A DNA stretch of 14,124 bases, taken from contig DIKC01000159.1 in assembly GCA_002421565.1 (NCBI GenBank), positions 167 through 14,290 on the forward strand, written 5' to 3'. Made by a program: the position numbers and the translations under genes. Origin of the DNA: Desulfobulbaceae bacterium UBA5628. Its GTDB lineage: Bacteria; Desulfobacterota; Desulfobulbia; Desulfobulbales; Desulfurivibrionaceae. The stretch's first letter is position 1, and each line of letters begins with the position of its first letter. Under the pieces are notes generated by a model. That model searched no databases. It had not been told where the DNA came from and saw only the letters and a list, made by a program, of their open reading frames with translations. Positions 6,723 to 14,124 of the stretch are shown here, in pieces.

Positions 6723-8426
6723 ATGAAAATCGCCCTTATTCAGACCAACCCGGTGATCGGCGACTTCCCGGGCAACAACGCCCGGATCGTGGCCCAGGCC
6801 GAGCGGGCCGCCGCCCTCGGCTGCGAACTGGCAATCTTTCCCGAACTGGCCCTGAGCGGCTACCCGCCCCAGGATCTGCTGGAACGGCCCGCCTTTCTCG
6901 CCGACCATGAGCGGGCGCTCACCCGGCTGATCGCCGAGGTGCGCGGGATCGGGGTACTCTGCGGGGCAGTGACCCGCAACCCGGAAGCAGCCGGCAAGCC
7001 GCTCCACAACTCGGCCCTCCTCTTCCGGGATGGTAAAATACTGTTCAGCACCGCCAAGCGGCTGCTCCCCACCTATGACGTCTTCGACGAATCCCGCTAT
7101 TTTGAGCCGGGCCGGGAGGCGGCCCTCTGCGACTACCAGGGTTTGAAGCTGGCGATTACGGTCTGCGAGGACATCTGGAACGACAAGCGGGTTTTTCCCC
7201 GCTGCCTCTATCATCACGACCCGGTGGCCGAACTGCTGGGCTGTCCCGATCTTACCGCCGATCTCCTGATCAACCTGGCCGCCTCCCCTTTCAACCTGGG
7301 CAAGAACGCGATCAAGCAGAAAATTTTCGCCAACCTCTGCGCCGCCTACCGGGTGCCGATGCTCTACGTCAATCAGGTGGGGGGCCAGGATTCCCTGGTC
7401 TTCGAGGGCGGCAGCCTGGCCCTGGACCGGAGCGGGGCGGTGGTCTGCCGGGCCGCCCGCTTCCAGGAAGACTTGGTGGTGCTGGACACCGCCACCTGGC
7501 AAGGCGAGATCCGCGAGGACGGCAGCGCCGACCAGGCCGATCCGGAAGCGGCCGAGGTGCTGGCCGCCCTGGTGCTCGGCAGCCGCGATTATGTCCATAA
7601 GTGCGGCTTTAGCGGGGTGGTGATCGGGCTTTCCGGCGGCATCGACTCGGCCCTGACCGCGGCGATCGCGGTTCAGGCCCTGGGAGCGGAAAACGTCCTG
7701 GGGATCGCCATGCCCTCGCCCTATTCCTCGCCCGCCAGCCAGGAGGATGCCCGCCAACTGGCCACCACGCTCGGCATTGCCTTTCAGGTTCTGCCGATCA
7801 CCCCCATCTTTGAAAACTACCAGCAGACCCTGGCCCCCTTCTTTACCGCCTTTGCCGGCGAAACCAGCGGGGAAGCGCGGCCGGTGGACCTTACTACCCA
7901 GAATATCCAGGCCCGGATCCGGGGCAACCTGCTGATGGCGGCGGCCAACAAGCTGGGGCGGCTGGTGCTCTCCACCGGCAACAAGAGCGAAATGGCGGTA
8001 GGCTACTGCACCCTTTACGGCGACATGAGCGGCGGCCTGGCCCTGCTTTCCGATGTCCCCAAGACCCTGGTCTATCGCCTGGCCGCCCTGATCAACCGGG
8101 AACGCGAAATCATCCCCCGCCGCACCGTCGAACGCGCCCCCAGCGCTGAACTGGCCCCGGACCAGAAGGACCAGGACGATCTGCCGCCCTACGAACTGCT
8201 CGACCCCATTCTCAAGGCCTACCTGGAAGACAATCTAGCAATCGCCGAAATCGTGGCCCAAGGCTTTGAACAACCAATGGTGGCCGAGGTGGTGGCCCGG
8301 ATCCGGCGCAACGAACACAAACGCAAGCAGGCCCCGCCCGGCCTCAAGGTGACCAGCAAGGCCTTTGGCTACGGCCGCCGCTACCCGGTAGCGGAAAATT
8401 ATCACGAATCCGCGGGAGGAAAATAA
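6723..8426 (+). CDS. nadE: NAD+ synthetase, glutamine-hydrolysing
   Basis: This enzyme converts nicotinic acid adenine dinucleotide to NAD+ using ATP, with ammonia released from glutamine by its own N-terminal domain. The 567 residues fit the two-domain bacterial form. The nitrilase-type glutaminase domain (about 1-265) has the E41-K112-C148 triad, in FPELALSGYPP, AKRLLPTYDVFDESRYF and ITVCEDIWND. The synthetase domain has the PP-loop LSGGIDSAL (about 303-311) and STGNKSE (417-423). It ends with the usual RRNEHKRKQAPPGLKV stretch. The start at 6723 is chosen because MKIALIQTNPVIGDF is the family's normal N-terminus. In-frame ATGs at 6711 and 6714 would add four or three residues. It opens the plus-strand operon with hisD, is divergent from the PhoH gene, and its 3' end holds the hisD ribosome site. 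Confidence 0.95.
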   Translation: MKIALIQTNPVIGDFPGNNARIVAQAERAAALGCELAIFPELALSGYPPQDLLERPAFLADHERALTRLIAEVRGIGVLCGAVTRNPEAAGKPLHNSALLFRDGKILFSTAKRLLPTYDVFDESRYFEPGREAALCDYQGLKLAITVCEDIWNDKRVFPRCLYHHDPVAELLGCPDLTADLLINLAASPFNLGKNAIKQKIFANLCAAYRVPMLYVNQVGGQDSLVFEGGSLALDRSGAVVCRAARFQEDLVVLDTATWQGEIREDGSADQADPEAAEVLAALVLGSRDYVHKCGFSGVVIGLSGGIDSALTAAIAVQALGAENVLGIAMPSPYSSPASQEDARQLATTLGIAFQVLPITPIFENYQQTLAPFFTAFAGETSGEARPVDLTTQNIQARIRGNLLMAAANKLGRLVLSTGNKSEMAVGYCTLYGDMSGGLALLSDVPKTLVYRLAALINREREIIPRRTVERAPSAELAPDQKDQDDLPPYELLDPILKAYLEDNLAIAEIVAQGFEQPMVAEVVARIRRNEHKRKQAPPGLKVTSKAFGYGRRYPVAENYHESAGGK

Positions 8427-8429
8427 TCC

Positions 8430-9737
8430 ATGAAATTACAACCTGTTACCACCGACTCCCCGGAAGGCCGCGAGATCATCGAGGCGCTCCAGGATCGCTT
8501 CCAACTGGCCGACGATAATTGCCAACGGACGGTGAGCGGGATCATCGAGCAGGTGCGGAGCCGGGGCGACGCGGCCCTGGTGGAGTACACCCGCCAGTTC
8601 GATTCCCCGGAGTTCCGGGCCGAGCAACTGCGGGTCTCGGGCGATGAACTGGCAACCGCCTACGAGCTGGTGGACGACGATTTCCGCGACACCCTGGAAC
8701 TGGCCATCGACCGCATTTCCGACTTCCACGAACGGGAACGGCAGGAATCATGGATGACCACCCGCGAGGACGGGGTGATCACCGGCCGCCTGGTCAATCC
8801 GGTGGACGCGGCCGGCCTTTACGTGCCGGGCGGCCGGGGCGGCTCCACCCCCCTGGTCTCGTCGGTGCTGATGAACGGTATTCCGGCCGGAATCGCCGGG
8901 GTCGAACAGCGGGTGATGGTCACCCCGCCGGACGCAAACGGCCGGATCAGCCCGGCCCTGCTGGTGGCGGCCCAGGAAATCGGAATCGACGAAATCTACA
9001 AGGTCGGCAGCGCCTGGGCGATTGCGGCCCTGGCCTACGGCACCGAAACCATCCCGCTGGTGGACGTGATCGTGGGGCCGGGCAACCAGTATGTCACCGA
9101 GGCCAAACGCCAGGTCTCCGGCCGGGTGCGGATCGACATGATCGCCGGCCCCAGCGAGGTGCTGATCATCGCCGACCACACCGCCGAGCCGGCCTTTATC
9201 GCCGCCGATCTCCTGGCCCAGGCCGAGCACGATCCCCAGGCCCTGGCGGTCTGCATCGCCACCGAGGCGGAGATGGCCGAGGCGATTGCCGCTGCTTTAG
9301 CCGAGCAACTGCCGCAACTGGAACGGGCGGAAATCGCGGCCAAATCCCTGCGCGACCGGGGGGCGCTGCTGGTCGCCGCCGATCTCGCCGAGGCGATCAC
9401 CCTCGCCAATTTCATCGCCGCCGAACATCTCGAGCTGATGGTGGAAAATCCCTTTGAATGGCTGACCCGGATTCGCCACGCCGGCGCGATTTTCCTGGGC
9501 AAATACACCCCGGAGGCGGCCGGCGACTATCTGGCCGGCCCCAACCACGTGCTGCCGACCATGGGCACCGCCCGTTTCTCCTCGTCGCTGGGAGTGGAAA
9601 CCTTCCTCAAGAAGACCAGCCTGATCAGCTATTCCCGGGAGGCGCTGGAAGACGACAGCCCCGACATCGAGCGCCTGGCCCGCCTGGAAGGGCTCACCGG
9701 CCACGCCCGTTCCGCCGCCATCCGCACCCGGAGATAA
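8430..9737 (+). CDS. hisD: Histidinol dehydrogenase
   Basis: HisD carries out the last two steps of histidine synthesis, oxidising L-histidinol to L-histidine with two NAD+ and a bound Zn2+. The 435-residue length is typical. The signature region RIDMIAGPSEVLIIAD runs into LLAQAEHDP. Predicted zinc ligands are Q264, H267, D366 (GDYLAGPNHVLPT) and H425 (GHARS), and the catalytic EH pair is at 332-333 (AAEHLELMV). GGAGG at 8415-8419 precedes the ATG by ten bases inside the end of nadE. Two loops differ from the textbook enzyme: GGRGGSTPLVSS where many have GGKAAYPSS, and GSAWAIAALAYGT where GGAQAIAALAYGT is usual. All catalytic residues seen are intact. No other his genes are in the window, so it is apart from any his operon. 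It is an NAD+ user sitting beside nadE. Confidence 0.95.
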   Translation: MKLQPVTTDSPEGREIIEALQDRFQLADDNCQRTVSGIIEQVRSRGDAALVEYTRQFDSPEFRAEQLRVSGDELATAYELVDDDFRDTLELAIDRISDFHERERQESWMTTREDGVITGRLVNPVDAAGLYVPGGRGGSTPLVSSVLMNGIPAGIAGVEQRVMVTPPDANGRISPALLVAAQEIGIDEIYKVGSAWAIAALAYGTETIPLVDVIVGPGNQYVTEAKRQVSGRVRIDMIAGPSEVLIIADHTAEPAFIAADLLAQAEHDPQALAVCIATEAEMAEAIAAALAEQLPQLERAEIAAKSLRDRGALLVAADLAEAITLANFIAAEHLELMVENPFEWLTRIRHAGAIFLGKYTPEAAGDYLAGPNHVLPTMGTARFSSSLGVETFLKKTSLISYSREALEDDSPDIERLARLEGLTGHARSAAIRTRR

Positions 9738-9738
9738 A

Positions 9739-10335
9739 ATGAAAGCAGCCTGGATTTTGATTTTCTGCGGGGTGCTGCTCTGGTCGGGCTGGGCTCCCAA
9801 GGACCGCCTGGTCTGGCTGCTGGAGGTTCTGCCCGCTCTGCTCGGGGCGGCGGTGCTGGCAATGACCGCCGGTCGCTTCCGGCTCACCCCCCTGGTCTAT
9901 TTGCTGATCCTGGTCCATGCCGTAATCCTGATGATCGGCGGCCACTACACCTACGCCGAGGTGCCGTTCTTCGCCACCCTCGGCGAATGGTTCGGCTGGT
10001 CGCGCAACAACTACGACAAACTCGGCCATTTTGCCCAAGGATTTGTTCCGGCCATGATTGCCCGGGAAATCATCATCCGCCTTCAGGTGATCCCCGGCCC
10101 AGGATGGCGAGCTTTCTTCATCCTCTGCTTCTGCCTGGCCCTGAGCGCCTTTTACGAGCTGCTCGAATGGTGGGCGGCAACGACCAGCGACACAACGGCC
10201 GAGACCTTTCTCGCCATCCAGGGTTACGAATGGGACACCCAGTCCGACATGCTCTGGGCCCTGATCGGGGCGATCGTCGCCCTGCTCCTGCTCTCCCGGC
10301 TCCACGACCGCCAACTCCGCCGCTTTATCGGCTAA
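9739..10335 (+). CDS. Inner membrane protein, YjdF/DUF2238 family
   Basis: This 198-residue polytopic membrane protein has about five or six hydrophobic segments, near residues 4-18, 28-43, 51-67, 124-145 and 170-187, plus a weaker one near 100-114. Conserved family blocks are GGHYTYAEVPFF (67-78), RNNYDKLGHFAQGF (89-102), FYELLEWW (138-145) and YEWDTQSDM (163-171). The conserved polar and aromatic residues sit at membrane borders. The function of this family is unknown to me. The ATG follows the hisD stop with a single base between them, and GGAG lies within the hisD tail, so it is cotranscribed with hisD. Confidence 0.85.
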   Translation: MKAAWILIFCGVLLWSGWAPKDRLVWLLEVLPALLGAAVLAMTAGRFRLTPLVYLLILVHAVILMIGGHYTYAEVPFFATLGEWFGWSRNNYDKLGHFAQGFVPAMIAREIIIRLQVIPGPGWRAFFILCFCLALSAFYELLEWWAATTSDTTAETFLAIQGYEWDTQSDMLWALIGAIVALLLLSRLHDRQLRRFIG

Positions 10336-10352
10336 CCACCAGGAGAACCGCC

Positions 10353-10991
10353 ATGAATTTCTACCTCCATCTCGACCACGCCCTTACCGCCATCAAGCGG
10401 GCGCCGCTGCTCCTGATCGTCGGCAACCTGCTGATTTCCGCCCTCACCGTACTCAGCTTCGGACTGTTGATCGGGCCGCTCTACGGCGCCTACCAGGAGA
10501 TGATAATCCGTTTGCAGCGCGAGCAAAAACGGCCGGAGCCGCCCGATCTGCTGCGCGGCTTTTCCCGCTTCGGCCTCTTTTTCCCCCTCTTTTTCCTGGC
10601 CCTGGTGCTGTTGGCCGGTTTCGCGCTTTACGTATTGCCCGGCCTGATCCTGGCCACCTTCTGGCTTTACGCCCTGCCGCTGATGGCCGATCGCGGCCTG
10701 ACCCTGATTCCGGCCCTCAACGCCTCGGCGGCGGTGGTCAAGGAAAAGGGCTTTTTCAAACATTTTTTCTTTCTCCTCCTGATCACCATTGTCCCCAGCC
10801 TGCTCTTTAACACCCTCGGCAACCTGATTCCGGTTCTGCGGCCGCTACTGATGCTCCTCCTGCTCATCTTCCTCTCCCCGCTCCAGCAAGGCTTCCTGGC
10901 CAGCCTTTACCTGACCAACTTCCCGTCGGCAACGAAGCCGGAAATTGCCTTGGAAGCGGCTGCCGAGGCCCCGGCCGACCTTTCTCTTTAA
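10353..10991 (+). CDS. Hypothetical membrane protein
   Basis: I do not recognise this gene by name. It is a 212-residue hydrophobic protein beginning MNFYLHLDHALTAIKRAPLL. Membrane segments lie near 18-45, 74-110 (probably two), 136-152 and 160-180, and a short cytosol-like tail is rich in alanine and glutamate. The GPLYGAYQEMIIRLQR stretch and the RPEPPDLLRGFSRFG loop between the first membrane segments resemble bacterial membrane proteins of the DUF4013/DUF975 type, but this is only a resemblance. The ATG at 10353 is supported by AGGAG about seven bases upstream. The frame is open further upstream, but only in the shadow of the preceding gene. It lies 17 bases after the DUF2238 gene and ends in TAA at 10989-10991, which overlaps the opposing stop of the HyfB-like gene. 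Confidence 0.8.
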   Translation: MNFYLHLDHALTAIKRAPLLLIVGNLLISALTVLSFGLLIGPLYGAYQEMIIRLQREQKRPEPPDLLRGFSRFGLFFPLFFLALVLLAGFALYVLPGLILATFWLYALPLMADRGLTLIPALNASAAVVKEKGFFKHFFFLLLITIVPSLLFNTLGNLIPVLRPLLMLLLLIFLSPLQQGFLASLYLTNFPSATKPEIALEAAAEAPADLSL

Positions 10992-12970
10992 GTTCCCAAC
11001 CAGAACAACAGCAGGCAGAGGGTCACGGCCACATAGAGCAGATAGGCGCCGATCCAGCCTTGGTGCACCAAGGCCCGCAGCCATAAGGCCGCCCCTGCCA
11101 GTCTCCGGAAGACGGGGTAAAGGAGGCGGTCCAGCACCAGGTCCGGGGTATGGATCGCCAAACGGGTCACGGCCGGGAAAAAACCGATCGCCCGGCCGCC
11201 GCCGATCTCGCTCCCTAAGCCCCACTGAAACAAACGCAACAGCGATTCAGCCACCGAGGCAGCGGTGTATTGCATCCGGGGGGTGCCGGCCGAAAAGCCG
11301 CAACCCCAGGTGACCGGGCGGGCAGCCTGCTCCGGCTCGCGGAAAGAACGCTGCCAGCGGTAAACCGCCGCCACCATTAGCAGCAACAACAAGGCGGCGA
11401 GGCTGAGCCAAAGCATTGGGGCGGGCAATGCCTTGCTCAAAGCGACGACACCCGCCTCTCCCTGCCAGGCCGCCACTGCCTGCTCCAGCATCGGCATCAT
11501 GGTCCAGGGCAGGAGGCCGATCAACAGGCAGCCACTCAACAATCCGGCCATCGGCAACAACATGCTAAGCGGCGCCTCGATGGGCGGGGTATTAAAAACG
11601 CGCCGGGCGGTACCGAGAAAGGTGACCCCGAAGACCTTGGCAAAACAGGCTACCGCCAAGGCGCCGGTCATTGCCAGAGCCGGCGCCGCCAGTACCGCCA
11701 GCGAAAGCGGGAAGGCGGCGTCGCTACTCTGAGTGGAGAGCAAGCCGAGATAGATCAGCCATTCGCTGACAAAACCGTTAAGCGGCGGCAGGCCGCAGAT
11801 CGCCACCGCCCCGCCGAGAAAAAGGAGGGCGGTGCGGGGCATGGCCCGCAAGAGACCGCCGTAATGATCGATCTGTCTGGTGCCGGTGGCCTGAATCACC
11901 GCCCCGGCGGCGAGGAAAAGCAGCGCCTTGAAGATGCCATGATTGATCACATGGAGTAAAGCCCCGGCCAGCCCCAGCGCCACCAGAACCGGCTGATTAA
12001 AGGTTTGCCCCAAAAGGGCGCAGCCCAGGCCGATCAGGATGATCCCGATATTTTCCACGCTGTGATAGGCGAGCAGCCGCTTGAGATCGTGCTGGGCCAG
12101 GGCGAAAGCCACCCCCATCACCGCCGACACTACCCCCAGCCCAAGGATCATCCCGCCCCACCAGGCCGGCGGGAGGCTGAAAAAGCCGCTGATCCGGACC
12201 AGGCCGTAAATTCCCATCTTGATCATCACCCCGCTCATCAGGGCGGAAACATGGCTGGGGGCGGCGGCATGGGCGCCGGGCAGCCAGATATGAAGCGGCA
12301 TCATCCCCGCCTTGAGGCCGAAGCCGAAGAGGGCGAGGAGAAAGATCGCGCTGGCCGGGCCATTGTTTGCCGCCAACGAGGCGGCAACGGGAAAGGCAAA
12401 ATCGCCGCCTTGGGCCAGGAGAATAAACATGGCGAAAAGGGCCAGGGTGCCGGCATGGGTGGCGGCCAGATAGACATAGGCGGCCCGGCGGGCCTCCTCC
12501 TTGGTCTGCTCGGTGAGAATCAGGAAGAAACCGCCAATCGCCATGACCTCCCAGGCCATCAGGAAAAGAAGGCCGTTGCGGCAGACCGGCACCAAAGCGA
12601 TGGCAGCCCCCAGCAGACCGTAAAAAAGGCGCAGACGACCGGCCCTGGCCCCGTGCCGGGCCACCGGCAGGTAGCCGAGGCCGTAAATCCCGCCCAGGGC
12701 CAGAATCAACAGGGCGGGCAGGAGAAAAATCGCGGCCAGGGGATCAAGCCCAACCCGGAAATCGCCGCCCGGCAAGGACCAGGCCGCCTCCAGGGCCGGA
12801 AAGGGTTCTTGCCAAATCCCGGCCAGAACCGCGGCCAACCCCAAGCCGGTCCCCAGCAGCAGGATGGCCAGAGAGAGTCTTTCCCCCCGTTCTCCCCATC
12901 GTTCCCCGGCCAGGGCCGGCAGGCCGGAAACGGCGATCAGGATCAGGGCGACGAGGTAGAGCTGGATCAT
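10988..12970 (-). CDS. Proton-translocating membrane subunit, HyfB/NuoL-M-like
   Basis: This 660-residue antiporter-like subunit of complex I-type and group 4 hydrogenase-type complexes is predicted to have many transmembrane helices and to drive proton or sodium translocation. Key residues of the family are present: E141 in LMAWEVMAIGGFF, K220 in FGLKAGMMPLHIWLPGAH, H240 and K251 in the following helix, K348 in NHGIFKALLFL, and LPPLNGFVSEW (394-404). The C-terminal block WGCGFSAGTPRMQYTA (about 555-570) is characteristic of HyfB rather than NuoL, and no long NuoL-type lateral helix is evident. The ATG at 12970 has AAGGATTGGAG upstream. It lies 11 bases after the small-subunit gene on the same strand and is the last gene seen in that operon. 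Its TAA stop shares bases with the opposing gene. Confidence 0.9.
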   Translation of the reverse strand: MIQLYLVALILIAVSGLPALAGERWGERGERLSLAILLLGTGLGLAAVLAGIWQEPFPALEAAWSLPGGDFRVGLDPLAAIFLLPALLILALGGIYGLGYLPVARHGARAGRLRLFYGLLGAAIALVPVCRNGLLFLMAWEVMAIGGFFLILTEQTKEEARRAAYVYLAATHAGTLALFAMFILLAQGGDFAFPVAASLAANNGPASAIFLLALFGFGLKAGMMPLHIWLPGAHAAAPSHVSALMSGVMIKMGIYGLVRISGFFSLPPAWWGGMILGLGVVSAVMGVAFALAQHDLKRLLAYHSVENIGIILIGLGCALLGQTFNQPVLVALGLAGALLHVINHGIFKALLFLAAGAVIQATGTRQIDHYGGLLRAMPRTALLFLGGAVAICGLPPLNGFVSEWLIYLGLLSTQSSDAAFPLSLAVLAAPALAMTGALAVACFAKVFGVTFLGTARRVFNTPPIEAPLSMLLPMAGLLSGCLLIGLLPWTMMPMLEQAVAAWQGEAGVVALSKALPAPMLWLSLAALLLLLMVAAVYRWQRSFREPEQAARPVTWGCGFSAGTPRMQYTAASVAESLLRLFQWGLGSEIGGGRAIGFFPAVTRLAIHTPDLVLDRLLYPVFRRLAGAALWLRALVHQGWIGAYLLYVAVTLCLLLFWLGT

Positions 12971-12981
12971 GGCTCCAATCC

Positions 12982-13737
12982 TTATCTCCGGTCAAGCAGG
13001 CGCAACAGGCCGTCCAGAATGGTGTAAGGATGGGGCGGGCAGCCGGGGATGAAGATATCCACCGGTAGCAGGGAGTCAAGTCCCTGGCTGATCTCGGGGC
13101 TGCCCCGGAAAGGGCCGCCGTTGATGGCGCATGCCCCGCTTGCAATCACGATTTTCGGGGCCGGGATCGCCTCATAGGTGGCCAGCACCGCGCTGTGCAT
13201 GTTGGCGGTGATCGGGCCGGTGAGCAGGATGCCGTCGGCATGGCGGGGCGAGGCGACGAATTGAATCCCAAAGCGGCCGAGATCGAAGACCGGGGTGCCC
13301 AGCACGTTGCAATCCGCCTCGCAACCGTTGCAGCCGCCGGCTGAAACCTGGCGCAGCTTGAGGGAACGGCCGAACAATTTCAGCCGGGCCGGTTCCAGGG
13401 GAGCGGCCAGGGGATAATCGCCGCCACGGTAGAGCAAATCCTCCCGCCGGCGGACCGCCAGCCGATAGTCGTTGCCGAAACTGATCCGGCCTTGGGGGCA
13501 GGCCGGGCAATCGGCACAGAAAAGACAGCGCCCCAAATCAAGCTGCAACCGATCGTCCGCTCCCGCCCGGCAGGCCCCGAAAGGACAGAGGTCAAGGCAG
13601 GGCCGGGGGCAGGCGGCCGGACACTCCCCGGCAAATCGGGGCAGCCCCCGGAAGCGCGGCGGCAGTTGCGGCTCTTCCTTGGGGAATTTAGCAGTCCTGA
13701 ATCCCTGCCGGTATCGCTCTCGTATCACCCGTAACAT
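12982..13737 (-). CDS. Hydrogenase-like small subunit (NuoB/HyfI family) with N-terminal ferredoxin domain
   Basis: This 251-residue Fe-S electron-transfer subunit has two parts. Residues about 35-90 hold nine cysteines (39, 43, 47, 51, 56, 71, 74, 77, 80) in a ferredoxin-like arrangement, enough for two [4Fe-4S] clusters. Residues about 130-251 match the NuoB/HyfI/EchC small subunit: GGCNGCE (C136, C139), GRFGIQFVASPRHADG, LTGPITANM, GACAINGG (C203) and PGCPPHP (C233). C136, C139, C203 and C233 are placed like ligands of the proximal cluster that feeds the active site. An extra cysteine, C143, lies in EADCNVLGTP. The ATG at 13737 has AAGGAG eight bases upstream. The gene follows the large subunit by 27 bases and precedes the HyfB-like gene by 11. 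Fusions of ferredoxin to a small subunit are typical of hydrogenase-related complexes and not of complex I. Confidence 0.88.
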   Translation of the reverse strand: MLRVIRERYRQGFRTAKFPKEEPQLPPRFRGLPRFAGECPAACPRPCLDLCPFGACRAGADDRLQLDLGRCLFCADCPACPQGRISFGNDYRLAVRRREDLLYRGGDYPLAAPLEPARLKLFGRSLKLRQVSAGGCNGCEADCNVLGTPVFDLGRFGIQFVASPRHADGILLTGPITANMHSAVLATYEAIPAPKIVIASGACAINGGPFRGSPEISQGLDSLLPVDIFIPGCPPHPYTILDGLLRLLDRR

Positions 13738-13764
13738 CTTATTTGCTCCTTGCTTGACGCCCGT

Positions 13765-14124
13765 CTACAGATCAAAGCCGCAGTAAGAGAGGTTGAAACT
13801 CTTGTTGCACAAGGGAAAATCGGAAATCTGCTCATCGCGCATCGCCATGGCCAACCCGCTCCAGTTATGGAAGGAGGGGTCGACAATCTTGTAACGCCGC
13901 AGGCGGCCGTCGCCATCGGTAATCCCGACGTGGACCACCTCCCCCCGCCAGCCTTCCGCCATGCCAATGGCCAGGGCCTCAGCCTTAAGCGGCCCCGCCG
14001 GCGCCCGGATCGGGCCTTCCGGTAGCTCAGCCATTATCCGGCGGATCAGCTCGATGGAGACGCTGATCTCCCGGCTGCGCATCCTGGCGCGGGCCATGGC
14101 ATCGCCGGTTTCCTCGGTGATCAG
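13765..14124 (-). CDS. Large subunit of a hydrogenase-like (Ehr-like) complex, C-terminal part (5' truncated)
   Basis: The frame stays open from the TAG at 13767-13765 to the window edge. The ATG at 14097 is therefore probably internal: the preceding codons read LITEETGDA, which continues the NuoD/HyfG-type helix ETGDAMARARMRSREI. The rest shows the family's C-terminal fold, including EGWRGEVVHVGITDGDGRLRR and DPSFHNWSGLAMAM. True [NiFe] hydrogenases end with a DPCxxCxxH-type motif whose cysteines bind nickel. Here the matching end reads DFPLCNKSFNLSYC, with one cysteine followed by serine three residues on, so the second ligand is absent. This fits the energy-converting-hydrogenase-related (Ehr) group, which lacks nickel ligands. 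The first cysteine pair lies outside the window and cannot be checked. The remaining subunits should lie to the right. Confidence 0.82.
   Translation of the reverse strand: MITEETGDAMARARMRSREISVSIELIRRIMAELPEGPIRAPAGPLKAEALAIGMAEGWRGEVVHVGITDGDGRLRRYKIVDPSFHNWSGLAMAMRDEQISDFPLCNKSFNLSYCGFDL

Noticed and set aside
6594..7757. A 387-codon open frame on the minus strand opposite nadE
   Set aside because: It is antisense to the conserved glutaminase and early synthetase regions of nadE, and no motif is visible.
9987..10352. N-terminal extension of the membrane protein beginning at 10353
   Set aside because: The frame is open, but it lies over the DUF2238 gene, encodes R/P-rich shadow sequence, and a good ribosome site precedes the ATG at 10353.
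12005..13027. A 340-codon open frame on the plus strand opposite the HyfB-like gene
   Set aside because: The product would be a Q/G/H/P-rich hydrophilic protein mirroring the hydrophobic membrane gene, which is a typical antisense artefact.

Overview
The window is GC-rich and tightly packed, with no stretch above about 110 bases lacking a gene. The gene content suggests an anaerobic or microaerophilic bacterium of the former Deltaproteobacteria (Desulfobacterota, perhaps Desulfobulbia or Desulfuromonadia). It combines classical heme genes with an AhbC/AhbD-type radical SAM enzyme and a Hyf/Ehr-like membrane oxidoreductase. That placement is inferred from gene families, not from a marker gene.

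Region 1 (1-752, plus strand) is the C-terminal part of a GlcD-type FAD-linked oxidase that enters from the left. It converges on hemH.

Region 2 (6597 down to 786, minus strand) reads in transcription order: PIN-PhoH ATPase, SPASM radical SAM enzyme (AhbD-like), hemE, HD-domain phosphohydrolase, Phd/YefM-type antitoxin, PIN-domain (VapC-type) toxin, hemH. The first four genes are spaced by 4-9 bases and look like one operon. The toxin-antitoxin pair has its own near-consensus promoter whose -10 box overlaps a perfect palindrome. hemH follows the toxin stop so closely that its ribosome binding site abuts that stop. Ferrochelatase expression is therefore probably tied to the toxin-antitoxin transcript. 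HemE, an AhbD-like enzyme and HemH together allow a mixed heme route: coproporphyrin metallated by HemH, then decarboxylated by the radical SAM enzyme.

Region 3 (6723-10991, plus strand, divergent from region 2) is a compact run of glutamine-dependent NAD synthetase (nadE), histidinol dehydrogenase (hisD), a YjdF/DUF2238-type membrane protein and an unrecognised membrane protein of about 212 residues.

Region 4 (14124 down to 10988, minus strand) is the end of an energy-converting-hydrogenase-like operon: the large-subunit C-terminus, a small subunit with an N-terminal ferredoxin domain, and a HyfB-like proton-pumping subunit. The large subunit ends without the paired cysteines that bind nickel in true [NiFe] hydrogenases. 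The complex is therefore better described as Ehr-like (hydrogenase-related, probably not a hydrogenase). Its last gene shares the four bases TTAA with the end of region 3, so both stop codons overlap tail to tail.

No tRNA, rRNA, CRISPR array, insertion sequence or convincing intrinsic terminator was seen.
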